In this document: positions 50,433 to 59,021 of the stretch, piece after piece
Numbering within the stretch: position 1 is the first letter of the stretch
Layout: each line of letters starts with the position of its first letter
Assembly: GCF_900101455.1 (NCBI RefSeq)
Contig: NZ_FMZJ01000003.1
Span: forward strand, 1 to 64,000
Origin: Sphingomonas sp. YR710
Lineage (GTDB): Bacteria; Pseudomonadota; Alphaproteobacteria; Sphingomonadales; Sphingomonadaceae
Direction: 5' to 3'
DNA length: 64,000 nucleotides
The notes under the pieces: model-generated
Databases searched by the model: none
Told to the model about the DNA's origin: nothing
What the model saw: the letters and a program-made list of their open reading frames with translations, nothing else
Made by a program: the position numbers and the translations under genes

Positions 50433-51962
50433 TCAATGCGCGGCGGAGACATCGACCTTTTTCCGGGGTGCCGGGCCCAGCCACACCACCATCGCCGCGA
50501 AGAACAATACGCCCGCTGTCACCAGGAACGTATGATTCACCGCCATCGCGACCGCTTCCTGATTGACGATATTGGCGATCATCTGCCGGCTTTGCTCCAG
50601 CGTGAAGCCAGCATTGGCGAGCTGGCTCTGCACGTCGGCGGGTTGCAGCTTCGCAACGATGTCATTCTGCATCACGCGCTGGGAATCGCCCCATATCGTC
50701 AGTGCAATCGATGTCGCCATCGCCACCGCCATCGTCCGCAAGAAACTCTGCAATCCGGCAGCCGAAGCCATTTCCGAAGGTTCGACCGAGGATAGGCTCA
50801 GCGTGGTCAGCGGGATCATGAAGAATGGCATGGCAAAGCCCTGCAATAATTGCGGCAGCGCGAGCGTCCAGAAATCGGCACCACTGCTCCAATGGCTGCG
50901 AAGGACGGCCATGCAGCCCAGCCAGAAGACCGCGCCCGACACCAGGAAGCGTGCGTCGACGCGGTTGGCCAGTCGCGCGGCAAAGAGCGACGTAATGATG
51001 GCCGTCATCGCCGTGAACGCAGTCGCCAGCCCCGCGTCCTGCGCCGTATATCCCATTGAGGTCTGGAGCCATTGTGGAATGATCACGATCCCAGCGAAAT
51101 AGGCGCCGAAGCACAAGGCCAGCGTCGCTACCGCCGAAGAGAATCCCCGGTGGCGAAAAACGCGAAGATCAACGATCGGGTGCTCCTCGGTCAGCTCCCA
51201 TATGACGAACAACAGGAAACCGATCAGCGCGGCGCCAGCAAGCATCACGATCTTCGGGTCGCCGAACCAGTCATGATCGCGACCGATGTCGAGCATCACC
51301 TGCAGGCAGCCGATCCAGAATACCAGCAACCCGAGGCCCACCAGATCGATCGGCAGCTTCGCGGTCGGGGTTTCGGCCGGCCGCAGCAGCGCATAAGCCG
51401 CGACGACGCAGCCGATGGCAAAGGGGATATTGATGAAGAAGATCCAGTGCCAGCTCCAGTTATCGCTGATATAGCCGCCGATGATCGGGCCCATCGCCGG
51501 CCCGAGCAATGTCGTTATCGCCCACAGCCCCATCGCCTGTCCGCGCCGTTCGGGCGGAAAGATGCGCATCATCAATGTCTGCGTCACCGGCATGATCGGC
51601 CCGCCGCACAACCCCTGTCCGATCCGGAATATGACGATCGCGCCAAGCGTCGGCGAAAGCCCGCAAAGCAATGAGAACAGGCCGAATCCGGCCATCGAAA
51701 GCGTGAAGACGCGCACCGTGCCGAAGCGTTGGGTCAGCCAGCCTGTCAGCGGCACGCAAATTGCCTCGGCAACCGCATAAGAGGTGATGATCCACGTACC
51801 CTGATCGACGGTGATGCCCAGATTGCCGGCAATATGCGGCACTGAGACATTGGCGATGGTCAGATCGAGCACGACCATGAAATTGCCCAGCGCCATCACC
51901 AGCCCGGCAAGAGCCAGCTGGCGGGATGTGAACTTCATTTCGGGTTTCGGTTGATCGGACAT
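50433..51962 (-). CDS. emrB: DHA2 family multidrug efflux MFS transporter (EmrB type)
   Basis: The 509-residue protein has fourteen hydrophobic helices, the DHA2 signature ALGNFMVVLDLTIANVSVPHIAGNLG (helix 1) and the loop GWLTQRFGTVRVF, plus motif C-like GPAMGPIIGGYISDNWSWHW. It pumps hydrophobic compounds with proton motive force. It is the third gene of a pump operon after the outer membrane factor and the membrane fusion gene. The substrate range is unknown. Confidence 0.92.
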   Translation of the reverse strand: MSDQPKPEMKFTSRQLALAGLVMALGNFMVVLDLTIANVSVPHIAGNLGITVDQGTWIITSYAVAEAICVPLTGWLTQRFGTVRVFTLSMAGFGLFSLLCGLSPTLGAIVIFRIGQGLCGGPIMPVTQTLMMRIFPPERRGQAMGLWAITTLLGPAMGPIIGGYISDNWSWHWIFFINIPFAIGCVVAAYALLRPAETPTAKLPIDLVGLGLLVFWIGCLQVMLDIGRDHDWFGDPKIVMLAGAALIGFLLFVIWELTEEHPIVDLRVFRHRGFSSAVATLALCFGAYFAGIVIIPQWLQTSMGYTAQDAGLATAFTAMTAIITSLFAARLANRVDARFLVSGAVFWLGCMAVLRSHWSSGADFWTLALPQLLQGFAMPFFMIPLTTLSLSSVEPSEMASAAGLQSFLRTMAVAMATSIALTIWGDSQRVMQNDIVAKLQPADVQSQLANAGFTLEQSRQMIANIVNQEAVAMAVNHTFLVTAGVLFFAAMVVWLGPAPRKKVDVSAAH

Positions 51963-51974
51963 CGCCGGCCTCTC

Positions 51975-53138
51975 TCAACTGGCCGACAGATCGATTTCGA
52001 CATCCATCGACAGGCCGACCCGCAGCGGATGCTCCGCCAGCTCCTTGGGATCGAGCGCGATGCGGACGGGCACGCGCTGCACCACCTTGATCCAGTTGCC
52101 GGTCGCGTTCTGGGCGGGGATCAGCGCGAACGATGATCCGGTGCCGCCGGCAAGGCCGGCCACTGTGCCATGATAGGTAACACCGCTGCCGTAGAGATCG
52201 GCATGAACGACCGCGGGCATGCCCACTCTGACCCGACGGAGCTGCCGCTCCTTGAAGTTCGCGTCGACATACAGCTGCGACAGCGGCACGATCGTCATGA
52301 TCGGCGTGCCCAAAGTCACGCGCTGGCCGATCTGCACCTGCCGCTTGCTCACGATCCCGTCGATCGGCGCCCGGATGACTGTGCGATCGAGATCGAGCCG
52401 GGCCGCATCGAGCCTGGCCTTCGCCGCCAGCACACCGGGATCGGTTTCGATCGTTGCACCTTGAACCAGCGCATCATTGGCCGCTAGCTCTCCCACCGCG
52501 GCGCCGCGCGTCGACTGCGCCTGTGCCACCCCGGCCCGCGCGAGTTCGAGCGCAGCTTTCGCCGCCGCGAACGACTTGCGCGCGCTCGTCAGTTCGTCGC
52601 CGGAGACCGCGCCGCTCGGCGCAAGTGCCTCGCGGCGCTGAAGGTCGACCCGCGCCTTGTCGAAATCGGCATCGGCGGTGGCAAGCCGTGCCCGCGCGCT
52701 CAAAATATCCGCGCCGCGCGCGTCGATCTGCGCCGACAATTTCGTGCTGGTTGCAAAGGTCTGGCGGAATCGCCGGCGCGCCTCGGCCAGATCGGCCTCG
52801 GCCTGGGCGATGGCGATGCGCGCATTGGCCGGATCGAGCCGCACCAATATGTCGCCGCGCTTCACCGGCTGCGTGTCGCGCACCTCGACCGCGATCGCCT
52901 GCGACGACAGCAGCGGCGTAACCTGCGCCACTTCGGCGTTCACATAGGCATTGTCTGTGCTGACATGGTTGCGGCCAACCAGCAGATACCAAAGGCCCCA
53001 CAGGATCGCGATTGCGGCAACCGCTATCGCCAGCCGCCCGAGCCACCGGTTGCGTGTCTCCTGCTGCTCCGCCTTCCGCGCGGCGGCGTCCAGGTCTTCG
53101 GCCGCCCCGGCGCCAGTCTTCGGATCGGCTTCAGCCAT
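51975..53138 (-). CDS. emrA: HlyD family membrane fusion protein (EmrA type)
   Basis: The 387-residue protein has one N-terminal helix (LAIAVAAIAILWGLWYLLV), a biotinyl-lipoyl hammerhead (STDNAYVNAEVAQVTPLL), a long coiled-coil hairpin (about 110-220) and a beta-barrel end. It bridges EmrB and the outer membrane factor. The ATG at 53138 overlaps the stop of the outer membrane factor gene; AAGGATG lies upstream. Order in the operon is OMF, EmrA, EmrB. Confidence 0.92.
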   Translation of the reverse strand: MAEADPKTGAGAAEDLDAAARKAEQQETRNRWLGRLAIAVAAIAILWGLWYLLVGRNHVSTDNAYVNAEVAQVTPLLSSQAIAVEVRDTQPVKRGDILVRLDPANARIAIAQAEADLAEARRRFRQTFATSTKLSAQIDARGADILSARARLATADADFDKARVDLQRREALAPSGAVSGDELTSARKSFAAAKAALELARAGVAQAQSTRGAAVGELAANDALVQGATIETDPGVLAAKARLDAARLDLDRTVIRAPIDGIVSKRQVQIGQRVTLGTPIMTIVPLSQLYVDANFKERQLRRVRVGMPAVVHADLYGSGVTYHGTVAGLAGGTGSSFALIPAQNATGNWIKVVQRVPVRIALDPKELAEHPLRVGLSMDVEIDLSAS

Positions 53139-54606
53139 GCGGATCATCCTTGCGCGAAGTGAAGTCTTTTGCGGTAAAGCCACCGCCCAGAGCACGCACC
53201 AGTGCGATATCGAGGGAAAAGGCGCGCGCATCCAGTTCGGCCGCCGTCCGCCGCGCCTCGAGCAGCCGTTCCTGCGCGGTCAGCACGTCCAGATAGGTCG
53301 AAAGCCCACCCTCATAGCGCTTGCGGGCGATCGCATAGGCCTCTTCGGATGCGGAGAGCGCCGCGCCGGCATCGCCACGCCGCCGCTCGAGCATGCGCTG
53401 GCTGGTCACGGCATCGGCGACCGCGCGATAGGCATCGACGACGATCCTTTCATAGTCGGCGACCGCCTCGTCATAGCTGGCGCGCGCACCGCGATATTGG
53501 CCGCGCAATGCGCCGCCATGAAAGATCGGAAGGCTGATCGCCGGGCCTGCACTTCCATAGAGCGAATCCGACTGGATCAGGTTGGAAAGCCCGAGCGACT
53601 GCACGCCGATGAGCGCACTCAGGCTGATCGCGGGAAAAAAATCGGCCCGCGCCACCTTGATGCGGCTGGCCGCCGCCTCGGCACGCGCACGGGCGGCGGC
53701 GATGTCGGGCCGGCGCCCGATCAGGTCGGTGGTGACGCCAGCCGGCAATCCGCGGGCCGCGAACGCAGACAGCGACGGACGCGTGATCGCCAGCCCGCGA
53801 TCGGGCCCGGCCCCGAGCAGCGCCGCAATCTGGTTCCGCCGCAGCGCGATCGCTTCGTCGGCGCCGGCCAGATCGACCCGCGCCGCAGATACGCCCGCTT
53901 CCGACTGGCGGAGTTCACCCCGCGTATCGAGTCCGCTGTTGACGCGATCACTGACCAGCTTCTGCGTCGCACCGCGAATATCGAGTGCGCCCTGCTGGAT
54001 ATCGCGCTCGGCATAAAGCCGCGCGAGATCGGCATAGGCATCGGCAATGCCGGTGGCGAGCATCATCGCGGCTTGCCGGGAATCGAGCTCCGCGGCCTTC
54101 GCATCCGAAGTCGCGGCAGCCAGCGCGGCGCGGTTCTTGCCCCACAGATCGATATCGAAGCTCAGATCCAGCGCCGCGCGGCCATTGTCGATCCAGCCGT
54201 GCGGCACGAACTCCTTCGGGAAGCCCTGATTGTAGCTCTGTTTGTCGTAACCCGCCTTGCCCTGCGCATCGAGGCGGGGCAGCAGCGCCGCTCCGGCCTG
54301 TTGGGCATAGCCGGCGGCGCGATGGAAACGCGCGGCGGCTGCGGCCACATCGGGTGAGTTACGGAGCCCTTCCGCGATCAGCGCGGCAAGCTGCCTATCG
54401 CCATAGACCAACCACCAGCCATCGCCCGGCCAGGCACCGGCCGGTGCGCCATCCAGGCTCTGCCCCGCCGCCACCGTCGCCGGAGTCCGCAGCGCGGGCC
54501 CGGATCCGAGATCCGGCATGGCCGCGCAGGATGCGAGCAAAGGCGCCAGAGCCAGCGGAATCGCCAGCGCGGGCCGGCTTCCGGAAGATGTTCGACTCAC
54601 AGACAT
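53131..54606 (-). CDS. NodT/OprM-type outer membrane factor lipoprotein
   Basis: The 491-residue protein begins with a lipoprotein signal ending LASC (lipid-modified C27) and has two OEP repeats; WPGDGWWLVYGDRQLAALI and IGRRPDIAAARARAEAA are typical of the NodT family. It forms the TolC-like exit channel for the EmrAB pump. It is first in the operon and divergent from a TetR gene with a pair of operator-like boxes between them. Confidence 0.92.
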   Translation of the reverse strand: MSVSRTSSGSRPALAIPLALAPLLASCAAMPDLGSGPALRTPATVAAGQSLDGAPAGAWPGDGWWLVYGDRQLAALIAEGLRNSPDVAAAAARFHRAAGYAQQAGAALLPRLDAQGKAGYDKQSYNQGFPKEFVPHGWIDNGRAALDLSFDIDLWGKNRAALAAATSDAKAAELDSRQAAMMLATGIADAYADLARLYAERDIQQGALDIRGATQKLVSDRVNSGLDTRGELRQSEAGVSAARVDLAGADEAIALRRNQIAALLGAGPDRGLAITRPSLSAFAARGLPAGVTTDLIGRRPDIAAARARAEAAASRIKVARADFFPAISLSALIGVQSLGLSNLIQSDSLYGSAGPAISLPIFHGGALRGQYRGARASYDEAVADYERIVVDAYRAVADAVTSQRMLERRRGDAGAALSASEEAYAIARKRYEGGLSTYLDVLTAQERLLEARRTAAELDARAFSLDIALVRALGGGFTAKDFTSRKDDPHG

Positions 54607-54610
54607 ATTC

Positions 54611-54629
54611 AAACCGTACCGACCAGTAT
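54611..54629 (-). promoter_or_regulatory. Pump operator box 1
   Basis: On the reverse strand this reads ATACT-N4-GGTACG-N-TTT, ending four bases before the outer membrane factor ATG. It contains the near-palindrome TACTGGTCGGTA. It mirrors box 2 in opposite orientation. Binding here would block translation initiation or transcription of the pump operon. Confidence 0.5.
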
Positions 54630-54675
54630 AAGAATATCCATGAACACTCGCATCGCCCCTTGTCAACAAATTATC

Positions 54676-54694
54676 ATACTATATGGTACGATTT
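54676..54694 (+). promoter_or_regulatory. Pump operator box 2
   Basis: The forward-strand copy ATACT-N4-GGTACG-N-TTT lies one base before the TetR ATG and contains TACTATATGGTA. Box centres are about 65 bases apart. The twin layout suggests that the TetR protein represses the pump and itself. Confidence 0.5.
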
Positions 54695-54695
54695 T

Positions 54696-55331
54696 ATGCA
54701 GCCGATTGCCTGTCCTCCTTTGCCCCGCCGCGAGGCCCGCCGCCAGGATCGCCGCGATGCGATACTGGCGGTCGCCGCGACGTCTTTCCTTGAACATGGC
54801 TATGCAGGCACGACCATGTCGGCGATTGCGGCAACGCTCGGCGGATCGAAAGGAACCCTCTGGAGCTATTTTCCTTCGAAAGAAGCGCTCTTTGCCGCCT
54901 TCCTCGATCAGGCCACGCAAGCGTTTCGCGCGCAATTGTCGCAGATCCTCGATCCTTGCGGCGATCTCAGTGCCACGCTGAGGCACTTCTGCTCCAGCCT
55001 GATGGAAAAGGTGACGTCACCGGCAGCGATCGCGCTGCATCGCCTGGTGGTCGGCGAGAGCGGTCGCTTTCCCGAAATGGGCAGGATCTTCCACGAACGC
55101 GCACCGCGCCTCACCCAGGCCCTGCTCGCCGAATATCTTGATGGCGCGATGGAACGGGGTCTGATGCGGCGCGACGATCCGCTCAGCGCCGCCCGGCTGC
55201 TGATCAGCCTGTGCCTGGCCGGATGCCATCAGCAGCTGCTGATGGGTATGATCGACAAGGCGACGCCCGATCTGCTCGACCGGGATGTCGATGCGGCGAT
55301 GGCTCTATTTTTCCGCGCCTTCGAGGCGTGA
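54696..55331 (+). CDS. TetR/AcrR family repressor of the efflux operon
   Basis: The 211-residue protein has the TetR helix-turn-helix: RRDAILAVAATSFLEHGYAGTTMSAIAATLGGSKGTLWSYFPSKEAL (residues 19-65). The C-terminal domain is typical of AcrR-like proteins (TetR_C with a helix bundle). It is transcribed divergently from the pump operon with paired boxes in the 89-base gap. The ATG at 54696 is chosen because the HTH spacing is normal; longer in-frame starts belong to antisense sequence. Confidence 0.9.
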   Translation: MQPIACPPLPRREARRQDRRDAILAVAATSFLEHGYAGTTMSAIAATLGGSKGTLWSYFPSKEALFAAFLDQATQAFRAQLSQILDPCGDLSATLRHFCSSLMEKVTSPAAIALHRLVVGESGRFPEMGRIFHERAPRLTQALLAEYLDGAMERGLMRRDDPLSAARLLISLCLAGCHQQLLMGMIDKATPDLLDRDVDAAMALFFRAFEA

Positions 55332-55450
55332 CACGCAAACGCTGTCCGGCCGTCAGGCCGTCGTGGAACTGTATTGCTTTACCCAAACACCAGATGCACA
55401 ACCAGCCGTTCACGGCGCAGCGTCGCTACACTGTTCGGGGGTCATTATCC

Positions 55451-57486
55451 ATGAATGGAAAATTCGCTATTGGCTGCATGGCAGCCCTGCTCTCGTCCGC
55501 GGCACTGGCACAGGTGTCCCTCGCTGATCTTGCCAAACCACCGGCGACGGCACGGCATTTCATTATCGAATCGACCGGCGGAAAACATGGCGACAGCTGG
55601 AGCTGGATCGCCGCTGACGGCACGCGCATGGCGCGTGAAAGCCTCAATCTGCGCGGGCAGGTATGGGAGATCGACTATAGCGGCAAGGCGGGTGCCGACG
55701 GCATGCCGGCGACGATGACAATACGCGGCGTGACGCCGCAAGGCGACGCCGGGGAAAATTTCGCTGTCGCGAACGGCAAGGCAAGCTGGAAGAGCCCGAT
55801 CGACGCCGGCGGCGCGGCGTATCCGGGTAACGCCTTCTACGCATCCTACGGCGGCCCGATGGACACCAATGCCTGGTTCCTCGAACGCCTCCTCGCCGCA
55901 CCCGGCAAGACGATGAAGCTGCTGCCCGGCGGCGAGGCGCGTGCGGCGAAGCTGACCACCATGGAGGTGGGCCAGGGCGCCGCGAAGCAGACGATCACCC
56001 TTTGGGCTATCACCGGCGTCAGCAATTCGCCGATCCCGCTCTGGGCCGACGCGAACGACAAATTCTTCGGCCTGACGACCGGCCTCACCTGGCTGCCCGA
56101 CGCCTATGCCGGCGACATGAAGCAGATCCAGAAGGTTCAGGCCGACGCGATGGCCGCGCAGGCGCCGATCCTCTATAATTCGCTGGTCAAGGTGCCCGGC
56201 AGCGCCGTCGCCTTCTCCCACGTCAAACTGTTCGACGCCGATGGTCTGCAGTTCATCCCCGATCAAACCGTGGTTGTCGACAAGGGCGTGATCGTCTCGG
56301 TCGGCCCGGCCGCCTCGGCGAAAGTGCCGGCCGGCGCGCAACTGATCGACGGCAAGGGCAAAACTTTGGTGCCGGGCCTGTGGGATTGCCACATGCATGT
56401 CGGCGACGATTATACCGGGCCGCAGGAACTCTCGCTCGGCGTCACCTCGGTCCGCGACCCCGGCAATGACGATTTGCTGACGATCGATCGCCGCACCCGC
56501 ATCGCGGCCGGCAAATTGCTATTCCCGCATGTCTATCCATCGTCGCTGATCGACGGCAAGGGCCCCTATACCGCACAGGTCGCCAATGTCGCGACCAGCC
56601 AGGCCGAGGCGATCGCATTGGTCGATCGGGCGAAGGCCAATGGCTTCACCGGCGTGAAATTCTACGGCACGTTCAACCCCGCGTGGCTGCCGGCCACCAC
56701 CGCCGAGGCGCACAAGCAGGGCCTCCATGTCCACGGCCATATTCCCGCCGGCATCCGGCCGATGGATGCGATCGCCGATGGCTATGACGAGATCACCCAC
56801 ATCAACTGGATCATCATGCAGGCGATGCCCGACAGCGTTATTCCCGTCTCGAACGGCATCATGCGCTTCGAAGGGCCCGGCCGCTATGCCAAGGATGTCG
56901 ATCTCGACGGCGCGCCGATGAGGGCGATCGTCTCGACCATGGCGACCAAGCATATCTACAGCGATCCGACGATGGTGGCGTTCGAAGGCCTCTACGTCCC
57001 CGAAAACGGCGAACTCTCGCCCTCCTACGCCCCGTTCGTCGGCACGCTGCCCCCACCACCGAGCGCGGCTTCCGCAGCGGCGGCTTTGCAGTGCCCAAGG
57101 ATCTGACCCGCGCCGATTACCGCGCAAGCTGGGCGAAAATGGTCGAGCTGCTCGGCCGCATGCGCAAAGCGGGGGTGCCGATCGTCGCCGGCACCGACGG
57201 ATCGGGGATCGAGATCATCCACGAACTCGAAATCTACACCTCCGCGGGTTTCACGCCCGCCGAGGCGCTGGCGGCCGCCACGATCGTTCCCGCGAAACTC
57301 GTAGGGCAGGACCAGCACACCGGGTCGATCAAGGTCGGCAAAACCGCGGACCTTGTTCTCGTCGAAGGCGATCCCTCGGTGCGGATCGGCGATCTTCGCC
57401 AGACGCGCGTGGTGATGCTCGACGGCAAGCTGCTCGACGCCGATGCGTTGCGCAGCGCGGCGGGGTTTTCGGGGCGGCCGAAATGA
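55451..57486 (+). pseudogene. Amidohydrolase, frameshifted
   Basis: The first frame (55451-57106) encodes a signal peptide (MNGKFAIGCMAALLSSAALAQ), a N-terminal domain of about 270 residues, and an amidohydrolase domain with WDCHMHVGDD (HxH), GVKFYGTF (bridging Lys), LHVHGHIPAG and EITHINW. It then shifts frame at a run of five C (57050-57054), ending in unrelated residues. The second frame (57091-57486) supplies the missing Asp ligand (IVAGTDGSG) and the C-terminal beta-sandwich. A one-base loss fully explains the break; restoring one C gives TTERGFRSGGFAVPKDLTR. It may be a true mutation or a sequencing error. Confidence 0.85.
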
Positions 57487-57508
57487 GGATGTAAGCGGGA
57501 GAAGGTTG

Positions 57509-57940
57509 ATGAGGCAATTGGTAGCACTTGGGCTTCTGTCCGCGATGGCTATGCTGACCGCATGCCATCCGACATTGTTCGGCAGCGACAGCCGCTCCCA
57601 TTCGGACCGAAGCCGTTACACCGGCATCGGCGTCTATTCGACGGGCGAGCTGTGGCCGAAGATTGCTGCCGATCCCGCCCGGCCCGATACGGCAGTCAAA
57701 GATGCCGCCGCAGCCACAACCGACGATGATGAGCATGTCATCGTGGTCGTCGATACGAAGACCGGAGAGATCCGGGAATGCGGGGATTATTCCGGGAAGT
57801 GCATCAGCATGAATCCCTGGACGAAGGCGATTTCCGCGTCCGGACAACTCCCTGTTCCGCTGACGAAACATGCCGCCGACCTTCAGCGCGAGCGGGAGCA
57901 GAACCAGAAGCAGGTCGAAATTTCCGCTAAGATGAAGTGA
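57509..57940 (+). CDS. Small lipoprotein (143 aa)
   Basis: The 143-residue protein has a lipoprotein signal ending LTAC (C19) and a short domain with ELWPKIAADPARPDTAVKD and two cysteines in ECGDYSGKC. The C-terminus is helical and charged (QREREQNQKQVEISAKMK). GGGAGAAGG precedes the ATG by several bases. No family is recognised. It follows the broken amidohydrolase by 22 bases. Confidence 0.65.
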   Translation: MRQLVALGLLSAMAMLTACHPTLFGSDSRSHSDRSRYTGIGVYSTGELWPKIAADPARPDTAVKDAAAATTDDDEHVIVVVDTKTGEIRECGDYSGKCISMNPWTKAISASGQLPVPLTKHAADLQREREQNQKQVEISAKMK

Positions 57941-57990
57941 CGACAAAGACCAAACAATGCCGCCTGAGAGATACCGATTGATCATTCCAT

Positions 57991-58092
57991 CGTCACCCCG
58001 GACTTGTTCCGGAGTCCACAGGGACACGCCCACTGTCCTTCGAAGGGCGCAATTGCCGGCCCCGTGGATCCCGGAATAAATCCGGGATGACG
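57991..58092. repeat. Palindromic repeat pair (intergenic element)
   Basis: Two 29-base arms face each other: 57991-58019 (CGTCACCCCGGACTTGTTCC...) and 58064-58092 (...ATAAATCCGGGATGACG). They match in inverted orientation at most positions, and each arm is itself a hairpin (CCGGA-N5-TCCGG type). A third copy lies at 58456-58482. Such elements are scattered through many alphaproteobacterial genomes. Confidence 0.7.
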
Positions 58093-58109
58093 ATTGGAGT
58101 GCTATCATT

Positions 58110-58436
58110 TCAGGTTGTGTTGGCGTTCGCGGCCAGCGGCTCCAGCCCCAGGCCGACCGCGAGGTCATTCCAAACCGGATTATCCCGCTCGATCAGGTTG
58201 CGCTTCCAGTCCCGCCGCCAGCGCTTCAATTGCTTTTCCCGCGGGATTGCCGTGTCCATCGATCCGTGAAACTCGAAGTAGACGAGCCGGGTGATACCGT
58301 AGCGCTTGGTATGTCCGTCGAATGTCCCCTCGCGATGCTGAGCGATCCGGACGAGTAGATCGGATCTGACGCCGGCGTACAGCGAGCCATTATGGCCGCT
58401 CGCGAGGATGTACACGCACGGATTTAGCTCTCTCAT
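58110..58436 (-). CDS. GIY-YIG nuclease family protein
   Basis: The 108-residue protein is a single GIY-YIG domain: CVYILASGHNGSLYAGV (with YAG in place of YIG), LLVRIAQHREG (catalytic Arg region), RLVYFEFHGSMDTAIPREKQLKRWRRDWK (Glu/Lys helix) and a terminal NPVWNDL. AAGGTG precedes the ATG at 58436. It matches the UvrC-N-terminal-like small nucleases common in proteobacteria. It is bracketed by copies of a palindromic repeat, 18 bases from one and 20 from the other. Confidence 0.85.
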   Translation of the reverse strand: MRELNPCVYILASGHNGSLYAGVRSDLLVRIAQHREGTFDGHTKRYGITRLVYFEFHGSMDTAIPREKQLKRWRRDWKRNLIERDNPVWNDLAVGLGLEPLAANANTT

Positions 58437-58455
58437 GGCCACACCTTGCTCGCCG

Positions 58456-58482
58456 GTGGCCCCCGGAACAGTCCGGGTGACG
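58456..58482. repeat. Third copy of the palindromic repeat
   Basis: GTGGCCCCCGGAACAGTCC and the following GGGTGACGA repeat the right arm (58064-58092) in the same orientation, with a few substitutions and a one- to two-base deletion. It overlaps the upstream region of the GIY-YIG gene on the other strand. Confidence 0.65.
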
Positions 58483-58563
58483 AGAGAGGCGCGCACCGCC
58501 TCAGAACGTGCGGCCCTCTTTTATCTCGCTCCCCCCACCCCAATATAGCGCCTAGCAAGAAAC

Positions 58564-58579
58564 CGACGCCCCGGCGTCG
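58564..58579. promoter_or_regulatory. CGACGCC-CC-GGCGTCG dyad before hsp20
   Basis: A perfect 7-bp dyad lies 16 bases before the hsp20 ATG, just ahead of its ribosome site AGGAG. It could be a heat-shock operator or a 5'UTR stem that melts with temperature. It does not resemble ROSE elements in detail. Confidence 0.35.
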
Positions 58580-58595
58580 ACAGGAGACGCGCCGC

Positions 58596-59021
58596 ATGCC
58601 GATTTTCCGTGCACGCAACTGGATGTGGGCCGAGGCGATGGACGCGCTTGAGCGGGTCGAGCGCCTCCACACAAAGAGCTTCGAGCCGCGCCGTCACGTC
58701 GGCGGCCGTGCGAGCTGGGAGCCGCCGGTCGACATGCTGGAGACCGATGAGGAGGTGCTGATCCTGATCTCCTTGCCCGGCGTCGATCCCGAGCAGGTGG
58801 TGACGACGATCGAGGATGGCGTGCTGATCATCTTCGGGCAGCGCATCCTGCCGCCCGAATTGCGAACCGCCGTGATCCACCGGCTGGAACTGCCACAGGG
58901 CTGCTTCGAACGGCGGCTGCCGCTGCCGCCCGGCCGCTATGACGGCGTCCGCCGCATCGCCACCAATGGCTGCCTCTATGTCGGCCTGCACAAGAGCCCC
59001 GCACCGGGAGGCCGTCGATGA
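58596..59021 (+). CDS. Hsp20/alpha-crystallin family small heat shock protein
   Basis: The 141-residue protein has an alpha-crystallin domain from about residue 45 to 130: WEPPVDMLETDEEVLILISLPGVDPEQVVTTIEDGVLIIFGQR and FERRLPLPPGRYD. The N-terminus is short, and an IxI tail motif is not visible (ends SPAPGGRR). Small heat shock proteins hold unfolding proteins. The stop overlaps the lon start (ATGA), so holdase and protease are made together. Confidence 0.9.
   Translation: MPIFRARNWMWAEAMDALERVERLHTKSFEPRRHVGGRASWEPPVDMLETDEEVLILISLPGVDPEQVVTTIEDGVLIIFGQRILPPELRTAVIHRLELPQGCFERRLPLPPGRYDGVRRIATNGCLYVGLHKSPAPGGRR

Noticed and set aside
53985-54695. N-terminal extension of the efflux TetR gene
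   Set aside because: It is antisense to the outer membrane factor gene; the TetR helix-turn-helix fits the start at 54696.
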